Source: Diphasiastrum complanatum
Taxonomy: Eukaryota; Streptophyta; Lycopodiopsida; Lycopodiales; Lycopodiaceae
Assembly: GCA_029204225.1 (NCBI GenBank)
Contig: CM055112.1
Span: 21,890,578 to 21,954,577, forward strand
Reading direction: 5' to 3'
DNA length: 64,000 nt
Shown piece by piece: positions 9,364 through 22,400 of this stretch. How positions within the stretch are numbered: the stretch's first letter is position 1; the number at the start of each line of letters is the position of its first letter. Below the pieces are notes generated by a model that was given only the letters and a program-made list of their open reading frames with translations, searched no databases and had not been told where the DNA came from. The position numbers and the translations under genes are program-made.

Positions 9364-11491
9364 CTAGCCAAAGATAGTTTTCCTATCGATGACATCATGA
9401 TCGACAGGGATATATGTAGCTTCTTCATCAGCAAGTGGTGAGAGAGTTGTCTCTGGTGTAGACTTATCAGTCAGCGTGTTTGCATTTAGATTTGCATTGC
9501 GAATGCTATGACCAATGCTTCGTGTTCTTGCTCCAAAGTATCATCCACGTGCATGCTGTCTTGCAAAGAAGATGTTATGAACATCTTCCAACATTACCAA
9601 GCCAGGAACCAACATCGCCCGCCACACTGATGTTGCTCGCTCTACATCCATACCAAGACCTTTTGAAGGTGTAACCCAAGCCGCAGAAGGAAAATACTTT
9701 GTGGTTCTTAACATCAACAACAAACAAGCTTGTTGACAGATCCCCTGCTCCAGAGGACCTGTTGTTTACTCGTTTCTTTGATTCTTTCTACTTCTTCAGA
9801 ACCGTTTCCGCCTGTTACCAGGCTTAAAGACATTCGTTAGATGTCTTTCTGATTTAACAATGCCAACCCAGGTAGAAGGGACAGAGTGTCGTTTAGTATT
9901 TTCTTTATGTCTTGCCTGTCAGAGGACTACTCAGGGATGTCACTCTTGAACGCACTTACATTCTACATGGATGCAAGCCAAGAACGCTCATTCATAGATC
10001 AACATACAAACCGATGAACATTCTACAGATTCTACAGCTACCTACACTTAAAACGGACTGAAATCAGAGCCTACACTACATTAACACTGAGCTACCTTGC
10101 ATAAATTGACAAAACAAGAAACAAGAAACTAATCTACAGCATGTTAGAAGTCCAAGAATCAAGAAACCAACCAACCTTTTGATTCTTGGACATCCCAAAA
10201 ACATCAAGAACTGGATTGTACGGAGATATGCAAGAATCACACCACAGATCCAGCCTATTTAGTTTACTTGAATGCTGGCTTCTACATTAATCCACAAGAA
10301 ACAAGAAAGCTAATCCACAACTAGGAAATCAAGAAAACTAATCCACTCTAAATCCACAACCACACACAATATGAATGGAAGGGCATGATCATAGGGGCAT
10401 CACTCAAGAAAACCATCATGATCAAGGAGCTTAGTGTAGCATCAAACTCATGGAAAATCTTCTTATTAAGCATGGAGTAGATACAATGCAAAAAGCTCCT
10501 CTTTACAAAGAGAGAGTCTCTTAAATAAGCAAGAGAGCTCCTTAGGTGGCATCCTAGTGGAATTTCCACATTTCACAAATTACAAGTGGAATATTGCTCT
10601 CCACTAGAGGTCACCATCAAAAGGTGGCTCACTCTACTTTCTTTAAGAGGGGTCTACTTGCATTTATTGCATTTGCTTAGAAATACTAGTTCCTACATGG
10701 TCATTCCATCTTCCAGGATTCAGCATGAGGCTTACACAGTTCTTACTTGTTTTTCCTAGCTAGTATTTCTCGGCTCTCATACTCGGCTCTCAGTCTTCAT
10801 TAGTCTCGTCTTCTCAGAGACCTCCTCGGTCTAAGGTGAGAGGTGCTCTTGAGTTGCTTTGTCCGAGTATCTTGGGGATTCGTCAGAATCAGCCAACAAA
10901 GCTACAAAAGATTGACCCAAGTAACGCTTTCCATAGAACATGTTGTACATGAACGCCCTTTCAAACACATTGCACGGAGTCAAGCACACTCTGTTATGCA
11001 CTTCAGAAGATCCCAGCTTCACATAAAGCTCTTTCCCAAGCTCAAGATCGTCAGTTTTAACATTGTGCTATGCAACTTGGAATGAGACTTTCCGAAATCC
11101 TTCAAACAGTAGCCTACCATACCATGGAGTGTATGCAAACCCTTATGTGTGAGTGTCTTGCACATGACCAGAGTTCTTGCTAGTGCTTGCACATCCCAAC
11201 CCAACTGGTGCTTAATCTGTTGGCACTGGTGGCCATGATTCGACATGTCATTTGAAAATGCAAGTGCAGTAGTGTGCCTCCCCTCTCCAAAGCACACACC
11301 CCAGCTACACATTTATCTGTCAGAAACTGTTGCAACAAAGGTAGCAAGCGAACGTCAACGTCACCCCCTCCACAACCAATGGTGATGCTAAGTTCCAAGT
11401 ACTTCATGTTTGGCGAATTCATCTTTTTCACCTTCGATAGTGGCCTCCCACGCCCACGACCTGGATGTTTAGACGTGCTTCCGGCGTCCAT
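9364..11491 (-). pseudogene. Rep-like HUH endonuclease relic (Replitron-like), interrupted
   Basis: A minus-strand coding relic starting with Met at 11491 (basic segment GRGRGRPLSKVKK) and ending at TAG 9364-9366 after VIDRKTIFG. It carries the two hallmark motifs of Rep-type HUH nucleases: HLHFQ at 11266-11252 (metal-binding HUH) and GYCLKDFGK near 11114-11088 (the Tyr/Lys motif with the catalytic tyrosine). Known families with this pair include geminivirus-type Reps, Helitron Rep domains and the single-tyrosine Replitrons. No helicase domain is visible, which argues against a Helitron. Frameshifts near 11215 and 11030, a stop at 9538-9540, and an insertion of about 1.1 kb between roughly 10835 and 9730 break the gene. 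Downstream pieces include CNVFERAFMYNMFYGKRY and MDVERATSVWRAML. Family assignment rests on motifs only. Confidence 0.65.
9731..10835. mobile_element. Segment of about 1.1 kb inserted in the HUH relic
   Basis: Coding similarity of the flanking relic stops near 10835 and resumes near 9730, so the DNA between is probably a later insertion. It has no coding domain. It contains repeated phrases (AAGAAACAAGAAA, AATCCACAACTAG, CTCGGCTCTCA) like non-coding retrotransposon or solo-LTR text. I could not define exact ends, terminal repeats or a target-site duplication. Confidence 0.4.
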
Positions 11492-11586
11492 AGGTGTATT
11501 CTACATTCAGAAGAAAGAAAATGTTTTGAAGAGGCAACAAGCAGCAGAGAAGGCAGGTAGAGTGCAACAGTAGCACCAGCTCAGGG

Positions 11587-12832
<1,246 letters not shown>

Positions 12833-14280
12833 CATTTTCCATGTAAGCAGCTATACTTCACTATACTGATGGACAAAGATATGACTATGGTCACAACGTT
12901 AGGTACTAGAGCACTTCCGTGCTATATTAGCCCCCATGGATGTCTCATAACTGTTTTTCGAGAGCCCAAACACCGAACAACTTGGGCAAATTCATGCCAT
13001 TCAAGTGTACCATTGTCAAGCTCTATATGAGTACATGACCTTACAAACAACACTGGGACATCGGATGCAAGCGAATTTAATTACATAAAAAAATACAAAT
13101 TCATGTCTATTCTTAACGTACATAAGATCAGACCATTCTAATCACTATTAGTTATTACCTTTAGAGGAAGAAATTTCAGTATAATCATGCTTGGATGAGA
13201 CTTCCTGTAGTAACGAATAAGGCTACCCACCATATTGGTGCAGTTTCGTATAGCATCATACCTGAATGATAGACGACGTCATCTCTTGAAAATTATCCAT
13301 CTTCAGCTGTCTTAACAAATCACCTACGTGCTAGAAGATTCAAACCGAAAGTATTGTGTTAAGCGTAAAGTACTTCTGTCACCCTCATAGTCATTGACAA
13401 TAGTTAACCCATCATTTTGCCACAGATTATTTACTCATCATTTAGCTTATTCAAGAGCAGTTCATTTCCCACAGCATCCACAACATACCGATAATCATAT
13501 TCTGTGTATACGTCTTCTCAAAGAAACAATCAAACCAAGCATTCTTCAAGTTACACTCTTAGAAGCCAATCTACTCCTTATCAGAGGCAACAATCATCAT
13601 AGTTTGTATCATACAACCGTAGCAATCATCCAGAGCAACCAATTATAGCAAGAAACAACCAATGGAATAGCAGGAATGCTCTTATCAATCACATATAAGC
13701 ATTCATCATTGCAATCATTGGAATCCATAAGTAAAGACAGCAGTCCATCGCACTGTTTCCATCCTTATATACTGTAAAAAGCATGGAATAATGCATGCAT
13801 GCAAGGCCATGCTTTATTGCAGTATCAGTATGGATTTAATACTCAGAAAGCAGCACTGGCTAGTGGCCCATTCTGCTACACAGATAGCGCTGGTCAGTGT
13901 CTACTAATCACACATAATCAGTGATACTTACAGTATACACCTGGATCGCCCCCCAGCGCCAACTATAAATCAATCAGTGATAGAAAAAATACCTATACAG
14001 GTGCCGACTTCTGCTCTTTGAGGCAGCGCTTGATTGTAAGGATGCCGAATCACAGTTTTGCAAGCCAAAACTCGCTACTACACAACGGTAATCACAACAA
14101 GTTGTAAACATTCATTCCTAATCGTAAAGTACAACACAAAACCCTCATTATTAGCGAGCTAGCATTCTTCTCACCTTAGGTTGCAGTATCATTCACATGA
14201 TTGTACTTCCAGTAGCATTCACGAGTATTCCTCTTCAATAGCAATCACCGTAAAGAAAAGCACCAATAGAGTAGGGCTGA
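12833..14280. other. Spacer, no supported gene
   Basis: Mixed-composition non-coding DNA. The longest plus frames (near 13394-13648) show no domain. I see no RNA gene or terminal repeat. Confidence 0.35.
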
Positions 14281-14400
<120 letters not shown>

Positions 14401-14418
14401 AAGAAAGTATGAGGGAAA

Positions 14419-14694
14419 ACTTAGAATTTGCTTTGCACAGGAACACAGATCATGCTACATAGTAACACAGACAGAAAATCACTCTCCTCAGCAAGCTCAC
14501 ATAGCAACTATACTTATCAAAATGAAATTACACTATACATATAGTTGTTCACTCAGGCAACCCATGCATGACCCAGGTTGCCATTGGCGGGACGCGTGTC
14601 CCGTCGACTTGCCTCGTGGCGAGGCCAACTGGTCCTTATCCACTGATAGGACCCACAGTACAGTAACACAGTGATTCTAACTTTAATTCTAACT
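14419..14694 (-). repeat. 3' LTR of the outer copia
   Basis: 276 bp, equal in length to the right LTR. In element orientation it begins AGTTAGAATT and ends AATTCTAAGT, a near-perfect terminal inverted repeat instead of the usual TG...CA. A purine tract (AAGGGAGAG, minus strand) lies immediately before it at about 14695-14703. Confidence 0.9.
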
Positions 14695-14747
14695 CTCTCC
14701 CTTAAAGTAGAGTCACTTTTTATACATTCATATACATAGCTTTAAAG

Positions 14748-16136
14748 TCAACAAACTTTAAATACAGAAAGTTTTGATCTAAACTTATCAAACTTTTCTC
14801 CAGTAAGTGGCTTAGTGAAAATATCAGCTAGTTGTTCTTCTGTGCTACAATGAACAACATGAATTTCATGACTCAACAGCCTCTCACGTATGAAGTGATA
14901 TTGAATCTCAATGTGTTTAGTTCTCGCATGGAACACTGGATTCTTTGCTAGCTGAATGCCACTCTGACTGTCGCTATGTAAAGTCGTGGGATTTTTCTGC
15001 TTCATGCCAATTTCTTCCAAGATTTGTCTCAACCATATAGCTTCTTGTGCAGCACTACACATTGCCTTATACTCTGCTTCTGTGGTGGAAAGAGCAATTG
15101 TACTTTGCTTCTTACTAGACCAGGAAAAGCAATTACCACAAAACTGGAATATATATCCTGTGGTGGATCTACGATCATCATAGTCACCTCCCCAGTCCGC
15201 ATCCACATAGCCACACAAGTCAGGTAAACCATCATGCTTCCTGTAAATCAAGCCATACTCTGAAGTGCCTTTCACATAACGCAAAATGCGTTTAGCTGCT
15301 TTCCAATGCATTTTTGTAGGTGCTGCCATAAACTGACTTACAATGCCAACAACATAGCATATATCTGGTTCAATAGGAGTGTTTACTGGTTTGCAATCCT
15401 GCAACCTAAACCTGTGCAGCAACTCTTTGACATACTTCACCTGTGTTAAACCCACTTCATGTCCTTTTTGCCACACTTCTACTCCAAGGCAGTAATGCAT
15501 CAGGCTGAGATCCGTCATCTCAAATTGTTCCATGAGGTCTTTCTTGATGATGTCTATCATCCCTTGATTATTTCCCGTAATAATCAAGTCATCAACATAA
15601 AGAGCAATCAAAGCAACCATACCATCAAAGCATAAGACATATAGATTTGGATCAGAATGTGTTCTCACCATCCCCTTTGAATGAAAGTAGGCATCAATCC
15701 TGCTATACCACGCACGTGGTGCTTGTTTAAGACCATAAAGCGCTTTCTTCAAGCGACATACTTTATTTTCCTGTCCTTTTGTTACAAAGCCTTCAGGTTG
15801 ATCCATGAACACTTCTTCTTCTAACTCACCATTTAGAAAAGCAGATTTCACATCCATCTGATGCAAAGGCCAACCAAAATGTGAAGCTAAAGCAATAAGT
15901 AGACGTAGAGTATTCCACTTACACACCGATGCAAAGGTCTCCTCATAGTCAATGCCTTTATTTTGTGCGTACCCTTTGATTACCAATCTTGCTTTGTGCT
16001 TTGATATGCTTCCATCTGCATGGTACTTAGTTCTGTATACCCATTTGCAGCCAATGGGTTTCTTGCCAACTGGTGGTTCTACTAAGTCCCATGTGCTATG
16101 CTTAGCAATTGTCCATATCCTCTCCCATGGCTCCAA
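14748..16136 (-). CDS. Copia reverse transcriptase-RNase H frame of the outer element (462 aa)
   Basis: An uninterrupted frame covering the RT and RNase H part of a copia pol. Visible RT landmarks: PIGCKWVYRTKY near residue 27, GIDYEETFA near 61, QMDVKSAFLNG near 93, LYGLKQAPRAWYSR near 133, catalytic YVDD at 180-183. RNase H shows YVDADWGGDYDDRRS, TTEAEYKAM and ARTKHIEIQYHFIRE, and the frame ends with FTKPLTGEKF. Oddity: between TPIEP and DICYVVG about 37 residues normally present (the segment with LxGSLIYLT) are missing in frame, so the enzyme is probably inactive although the frame stays open. Upstream frames (to 16694) continue the integrase-RT linker with frameshifts. Confidence 0.9.
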   Translation of the reverse strand: MEPWERIWTIAKHSTWDLVEPPVGKKPIGCKWVYRTKYHADGSISKHKARLVIKGYAQNKGIDYEETFASVCKWNTLRLLIALASHFGWPLHQMDVKSAFLNGELEEEVFMDQPEGFVTKGQENKVCRLKKALYGLKQAPRAWYSRIDAYFHSKGMVRTHSDPNLYVLCFDGMVALIALYVDDLIITGNNQGMIDIIKKDLMEQFEMTDLSLMHYCLGVEVWQKGHEVGLTQVKYVKELLHRFRLQDCKPVNTPIEPDICYVVGIVSQFMAAPTKMHWKAAKRILRYVKGTSEYGLIYRKHDGLPDLCGYVDADWGGDYDDRRSTTGYIFQFCGNCFSWSSKKQSTIALSTTEAEYKAMCSAAQEAIWLRQILEEIGMKQKNPTTLHSDSQSGIQLAKNPVFHARTKHIEIQYHFIRERLLSHEIHVVHCSTEEQLADIFTKPLTGEKFDKFRSKLSVFKVC

Positions 16137-16694
16137 ATGTCATCATCCTTCGCTTCACCATAAGTCGAAGGTTCTTTACTTTGAATAATGCTGGATAACA
16201 GAGCATAATTTTCTTCATACCTTTCAGGTAGTATCTTCTCTCTTGTTGATCTTTGTAGCTCTCCCTGGTTAGATGATCCTGGAAAGTCATCTATATCGCG
16301 ACTCTCCATCAATCTCTCAAACCACTTAGGGAGCTTTCTGTCAGGTGATCGGCTTCTTGGTGAAAATGTATCCCACGGTACATCTTTCTCCTTGCTTTTG
16401 TCACCTGCAATTTCAATCCTTCTTGCACCAAAAGGTTTGTCCCTACCTCTCTAACCTGTTTCTTGAGGTTGAGTAGTAGTATCTTGAGATGTATCCTCAT
16501 GTTCATCACTCGAAAGGTCAATGAATGGATCATCATCAGGTGGTATCCTCACTATACCATTTTTTCTACTGGATGTGTCTATCTTCTCAGCATCTTCGTC
16601 TTCATACATCTTGGATTCATTAAAGATAACATCTCGGCTTATATGGATTTTGTTTTCAACTGGATCAAAACATCTATAGCCCTTCACGCGATCA
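16137..16694 (-). pseudogene. Integrase C-terminus and linker of the outer copia, frameshifted
   Basis: The minus frames contain KGYRCFDPVENKIHISRDVIF (residue pattern GYRxxDPxxxKxxxSRDVxF), the conserved C-terminal integrase segment of copia elements. An acidic linker follows, rich in Asp/Glu/Ser (SSDEHEDTSQD), spread over three frames between 16687 and 16082. Frameshifts near 16735, 16500 and 16300 separate it from the integrase core upstream and the RT downstream. Confidence 0.75.
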
Positions 16695-17867
16695 TCATAT
16701 CCTAGGAATATGCACTTGATAGCTTTTTACATCAAGTTTACGTCTCTCTTCCTTAGGAATATGTACAAAGACCTTACATCCAAAGATTCGCAAGTGGTTC
16801 ACCTTTGGCTTCTTCTTTGTGAATGCTTCCTCAGGTGTTATTTTTGGTATGGCAATGGTAGGACTTCTATTTTGAAGATAGACTACCGTGCTACATGCTT
16901 CTGACCAAAAATCTTTTGGTAATTTCATCTCAACTAGCATAGATCTGGCACTTTCCACAATCGTACGATTTTTGCGCTCAGCTACACCATTGAGAGCAGG
17001 AGTATGAGCTTGCGTAAATTGTCTTTTAATCCCACATTGATCACAAAGATCATTGAAGTCATTAGACTTATACTCACCTTCACTATCTGATCTTAGTCTT
17101 GTCTGATCTTCGACCAAGTTTTTGAAGTTCTTGAAGTTCTCAAAAGCATCTGATTTCTTCTTCAAGAAGTAGATCCACGTCTTACGTGACATATCATCAA
17201 TAAAGGTCATGAAATAGAAGGCTTTTCCTAAGGACATGGTCCTCATAGGCCCGCATAAATCTGTGTGGATTAAATCCAGGATGTTCTTTGCTCTTGCAAC
17301 ACCCCCTTTATTGAATTTCTCTCGATGCTGCTTCCCATATATACAAGATTCGCACATCGATTTCAAGTGATCTTCTATGGTAGGCAGTCCTGTTACCATC
17401 TCCAATTTTCTCATCAAACTAAGGCTTCCCAAGTTCAAGTGACCAAGCCTCTTGTGCCACAACTCAGTTTGCGAAGGAACGGATGATACAAGTCCATGTT
17501 GTCCCTTGATTGTAGCATTCAACCTGTACAATTTTGTATTGGGCTCTCTTACTCCATTCGCAATAACTTTGAACTTTTGGTTCGCATCCTTCACAAAGCA
17601 ACAATCATGGGCGAATTCTACTTTCAACTTTTGATTAGTAATGACTCTAACATAAAGTAGATTTTTTTTCAAACCTGGTATGTAAAGTACCTCCCTGATC
17701 ATCCTGCTTTTGCCATCAGGCAGTTGGATTGAAACTGTGCCTATCCCCTTGACCATGCACACTTCACCATTTGCTTGTGAAACAGATGTTCCATTATCCA
17801 ACACCTTCAAACTACTGAACCAGTTCTTGTTACCTGTCATGTGTCTTGTGGCTCCTGAGTCAATATA
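16695..17867 (-). pseudogene. Protease-integrase frame of the outer copia (about 381 aa)
   Basis: Begins just after a TAG (17868-17870) standing where copia proteases have Trp before YIDSGAT, so a Trp-to-stop change is likely. The frame carries HMTGN, the GAG-pre-integrase zinc finger (LWHKRLGHLNLGSL ... CESCIYGK) and the integrase core: LIHTDLCGPM (first Asp), RSDSEGEY (second Asp, with an unusual Ser-Glu for Asn-Gly) and GVAERKNRT (Glu). It ends with the HLRIFGCKVFVHIP motif and frameshifts after KLDVKS. Non-functional relic of a DDE integrase. Confidence 0.9.
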
Positions 17868-18036
17868 CTATGCTTGATCATCTTGATTAGATGACAATGC
17901 AGATATGAAGATGCTAGAGTCTTCAATCTCACCTTCATCGACAAGGTTACCTTCTTGTTTTGGTTTCCCCTTGCCTTGTTCCGCCAGGAATTTGCGACAT
18001 TCACTCTTCCAATGACCATTTTTACCACAATGGAAG
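17868..18036 (-). pseudogene. Outer copia gag, part 2 (zinc-knuckle tail)
   Basis: The C-terminal gag segment left of the nested insertion: HCGKNGHWKSEC, basic KFLAEQGKGKPKQ, then acidic residues. The first Cys and one residue of the CX2CX4HX4C knuckle lie on the other side of the nested element at about 24350. The guest therefore inserted inside the zinc-knuckle codons. Confidence 0.85.
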
Positions 18037-18898
18037 TGTTGAAAATTGTCACTTCTCACTTGACATTGGTTCATGTAAATATTGATCAAACATTAGAATA
18101 TGTTGATGATATGATTTCACACGTGTGGAGCATGTTCCCATGTGTGAAAGGATGTACTTTTCATGTTTGTATATATCCAAATTGATTTTGTATCATTCTA
18201 GTTAGTGTGAACATGAAATGACTAGTTTTTAGTCAAGTTGACTAGTCACCTACAAATTAGCTTTTCCTTGCATGTGCATGAGTAAATGCTCCCACATGGC
18301 AAGTGGATGTTCACATGTGTGTATAGAGTACTAGAAGATAAGAGTTGACCATTTTCCTTAGATCCTATTTTGTAGGGAATATTCCTATATTCTAGGAGAC
18401 TAGCTTTTTGGATTTTAGTCATATTCTAGAAGGTCAACTATTGGATAAGGATCAAGGATGGATCAAATGGATAGATATGAGTGATGTGGCACTCTTCACA
18501 CGTGTGAAGGCCTGCTGGACTGTACCAGACTCATGGATGTACTTGATCCATAAAAGGATCATCATTTTGCTAAGAAAATTGATGAGACTTTTGCACTCTA
18601 CACTTTTGTGAGATTTCTAGTCATTTGTCTTGTGATTTTTATGCATGATTGCTATCTAGTATCATTGTACTTGTTGTTTCAGGTGCAGGCCGTACAGTGG
18701 ACAGTACTCCACACGTGTGAATCCGCTCTCACTAAAAAATGATGTGTTGATCCATTGCTCTTGCTTAAATCCAAGTGTAGTGAATCTAGATCAAGATCTA
18801 ATGTGTAGAACTTGATAGATTCATTGATTAAGCAACCAATAACTCTCTATGATTGTAAAGTACAATCATTATTGTCCTAAAAACTGTAAAATTTATCA
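18037..18898 (+). repeat. 5' LTR of the inner copia
   Basis: 862 bp, TG...CA ends. Contains three copies of the palindrome CACACGTGTG (18118-18127, 18497-18506, 18710-18719), each with a G-box CACGTG core. A fourth is in the leader at 19062-19071. G-boxes bind plant bZIP and bHLH factors, so stress- or hormone-linked promoter activity is inferred. Confidence 0.95.
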
Positions 18899-18910
18899 TG
18901 GTATCAGAGC
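18899..18910 (+). other. Primer binding site of the inner copia
   Basis: TGGTATCAGAGC directly after the 5' LTR, the usual plant copia PBS complementary to the 3' end of initiator-methionine tRNA. A leader of about 580 bp follows before the gag start. Confidence 0.9.
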
Positions 18911-19493
18911 TAAGTAAGAGAGTGATCATTGAATCATAAATCTTGTAAAGATCATTGGCAAAATTTGTTTTTTGGCCAATACTAGTGAGGGCGAGTTCTT
19001 CTAGAGTGATAGCTTGTAATCATTTGGATCAAAACGACTTGGAGGCTGTGTATGTACTTTTCACACGTGTGAAACCGTACAGCAACTTTCAATTCAAGTT
19101 ACTTTGTGTTTTTTGGTCCCAAAATCACAATACTAGTTCATTTTTGGTGCTTTTTGAAGCATAGTATTGATCTAGATTCATTCTAACTAATGCCTATGAC
19201 CAAATAGTGTTTTGGATCATTGAAGCATTTCTTTTTAGAGTCTAAGATCAGATCTAAGAGGCTGATTTGTTCAGATCCTTAGTTGAAGTGAAATCTCTAA
19301 GAAAAGTGTAAAGCAATTTTTTTTGTGAGAGTGAAAGCTAGAAATTTTTGGTAAGATATTTGAGTATCATTCAAGCTTGTGTGTTAGTTTGATAGAGACA
19401 AGCCTATAGGCATTCTAGTAAGCTTTAGGCCACTTCATAGATCTTTTAAAATTCAAAAATCTTTGTGATTTTTAAAAGAGCATTCATTCTAAA

Positions 19494-22400
19494 ATGTCAT
19501 CCATGGGTGGATATTTGATGGAACCAAGTGAGAGACTCACTTCCACAAATTATTCCATTTGGAAAGTGAGAATGGAATCACTCCTAGTGATCCATGATCT
19601 ATATGACATAGTTCAAGGAGTAGAGGAAGAGCCTCAAACTCCCCAAGAACAAGCCAAATACAAGAAGAGAGCAAGATTAGCTCTACATTGCATAAAGTTA
19701 AATGTATGCAATGACCTCTTGAAAGAGGTGTCTTCTTGTACCTCATCCAAAGAGGCTTGGGATTCATTAAAGAGCATTTATGAATCCAACAATACTTCAA
19801 GAATCCTCATGCTAAGAAATCAAGTTTTCCAAAGCATGAAAGGAAGTGGAGAGAGTGGACAAGAGTATGTTCTTAGGATCAAATCTCTTAACAAGGAGTT
19901 AAGTGCAATAGGAGAGAAGATCCAAGATCAAGAACTAGTACAAATCATTTTGAATGGTCTAAGTGATGAGTTTACCAACTTAGTCCAATCATTTGCCATT
20001 CAAGACTCTCTTCCATCCATTGAAAAGTTGCACAATGTTCTTGTGGCCGAGGAGAGTAGGCTTCTACACCTCAAGACAAGAATGGATAGCATGTCACTTA
20101 ATGGAGGAGAGGAGAAAGCTAACTTTACATCTAAAGGCAAGAAAAAGCAAAATCCATTCAAGAAAAATCAAGGCAAGGAGGCCGAGATGAAGAATGGAGG
20201 ATCTACCTCCAAAGGCAAAGTGAAGAACAAGGCAAAACTAAAGTGTTTCTTTTGTGGAAAGAAAGGACACTTTGCCTCAGAATGCTACTTGAAGAAGAAT
20301 CAACAAGCCAAAGGAGATCAAGGGAACATTGCTCAAGAGGAAGAATATGAGGATGGATTCAACACATCCTTAATGGTTGCATCTACACCAACTTCAAGTC
20401 AAGACACATGGTGGATAGATAGTGGGGCTAGTTCCCACATGTCCTTTAACAAGCATTATTTTTCTACTCTTCTATCTTGTAATGACTCTAAGAAGTCAAT
20501 ATACACTGCTAGTGATCAAGCATGCAAGATAGATGGCATAGGATCTATACCTCTTTGTTTAGGCACATCTAAAAGGATAGATCTAGATAATGTTTTGTAT
20601 GTTCCTACCATTTCAAGAAACTTGCTTAGTGTAGGACAATTAATGGACAATGGACTAGATGTACATTTCAAGAATGGAGTTTGTTCCATCTTGAAAAATG
20701 ATAAGTGCATAGCTAGTGGCATTAAGCAAGGTAGACTTTTCAAGTTGGATGCTAATGTTGCAAGTGAAAGTGTGAACTTGGCTAGGGAGGAGCTAACTCA
20801 AGTGGAGCTTTGGCATAAGAGATTAGGCCATCCTAATCTTCAATCTATGGAGTCAATGGCAAGCAAGGAACTAGCTCTCGGCCTACCAAGAGCTTTCAAG
20901 AAGTGTGGAAAAATGTGTGAGGCATGTGGCCTTGCAAAGTCACACAAATCTTCTTACAAGAAATCTTCATCAAGATCTCTCTCTCCCTTGGATCTCATAC
21001 ATTCTGATGTACATAGTTTTTCACATGCAAGTAATGGAGGTGCCTTGATGTATGTAACTTTTATAGATGATTGTACTAGATTCACATGGATTGAGTTACT
21101 ATCAAAGAAAAATCTTGTTTATGAAGCTTTCATTAAGTTCAAGTCTCTAGTAGAGAAACAACTTAGTACTTCTATCAAAGCACTAAGATGTGATAATGGA
21201 GGAGAGTACACCTCCAATAAAATGAAAGACTTTTGTGAGATCAATGGTATTAAGTTACAATACACTTGTTCCTACACCCCTCAACAAAATGGGGTGGCCG
21301 AGAGGAAAAATAGGAGTCTATGTGAGTGTGCAAAGTCCTTGAGGCTTGATGCATCACTTCCCATCTCATTTTGGGGAGAAGCCATAACATGTGCTAATTA
21401 TTTGTGTAATAGACTTCCTAGTAGTGCTATAGATGGGATCTCACCTTATCAAGCCTTGTTTGATAAGAAACCCAATGTAAAATATTTTAAGATCTTTGGA
21501 TGTACTTGTTATGTACACATTCCTTTGGAGACTAGAAGGAAAGAAGATGCTACCTCCTTCAAAGGAATCTTTGTTGGCTATGGAGAAAATAGCAAGGGAT
21601 ATAGGATATATGATCCTACATCCAAGAAAGTAAAGGTAAGCAAGGATGTACTTTTTGATGAGTCACAATTTGCTAAGAGCTTGTCAAATGGATCTAACCC
21701 ATTGTGCATTGAAGATCTTGACAAATCCGAGGAGGATCTTGACAAACCCGAGGAGGATCATGACAAACCCGAGGATGGAGATTTGGATCCAAGTCAAAAG
21801 GGGCCAAGAAGATCATCAAGGAGCAAGGCCGAGCCCTCAAGGCTTACCTATGTGGACAAGGGAAAGCAAAAGGAAGGCTCTACATCTTCTACCTCTTACT
21901 CTTTTTTAGCTACATTGATTGAAGAACCATCATCTTTTGAAGAAGCATGTAAATCTAAAGTTTGGAGAGATGCAATGCAAGTAGAGTATGATGCATTAGA
22001 AGAAAATCATACTTGGAATCTTGTAAATCTTCCAAGAGGAAAGAAACCACTTGCATGTAAGTGGATTTATAGAATTAAGTACAATCAAGATGGATCTATT
22101 AGTAAATACAAAGCTAGGCTTGTTGCTAAGGGATTTCTTCAAATAAAAGGATTGGATTATGAAGAAACATTTGCACCTGTAGCTAAGCTTGTAACTATTA
22201 GATTAATCATTTGCATTGCTACTTTGTTCAAATGGGATCTCTACCAAATGGATGTGACAAATGCCTTCTTGAATGGCTTCTTAGAAGAGGAAATCTACAT
22301 GATGCAACCCGAGGGCTTCATCAAGATTGGTGAGGAGCAAAAGGTGTGCTACTTAAGGAAGAGCCTATATGGCTTGAAGCAAGCACCTAGAGCTTGGTAC

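Noticed and set aside
9364-11491. Integrated geminivirus-like sequence
   Set aside because: The HLH and Tyr motifs fit, but I see no AAA helicase domain or coat-protein gene, and the flanking and C-terminal blocks look transposon-like. Not fully excluded.
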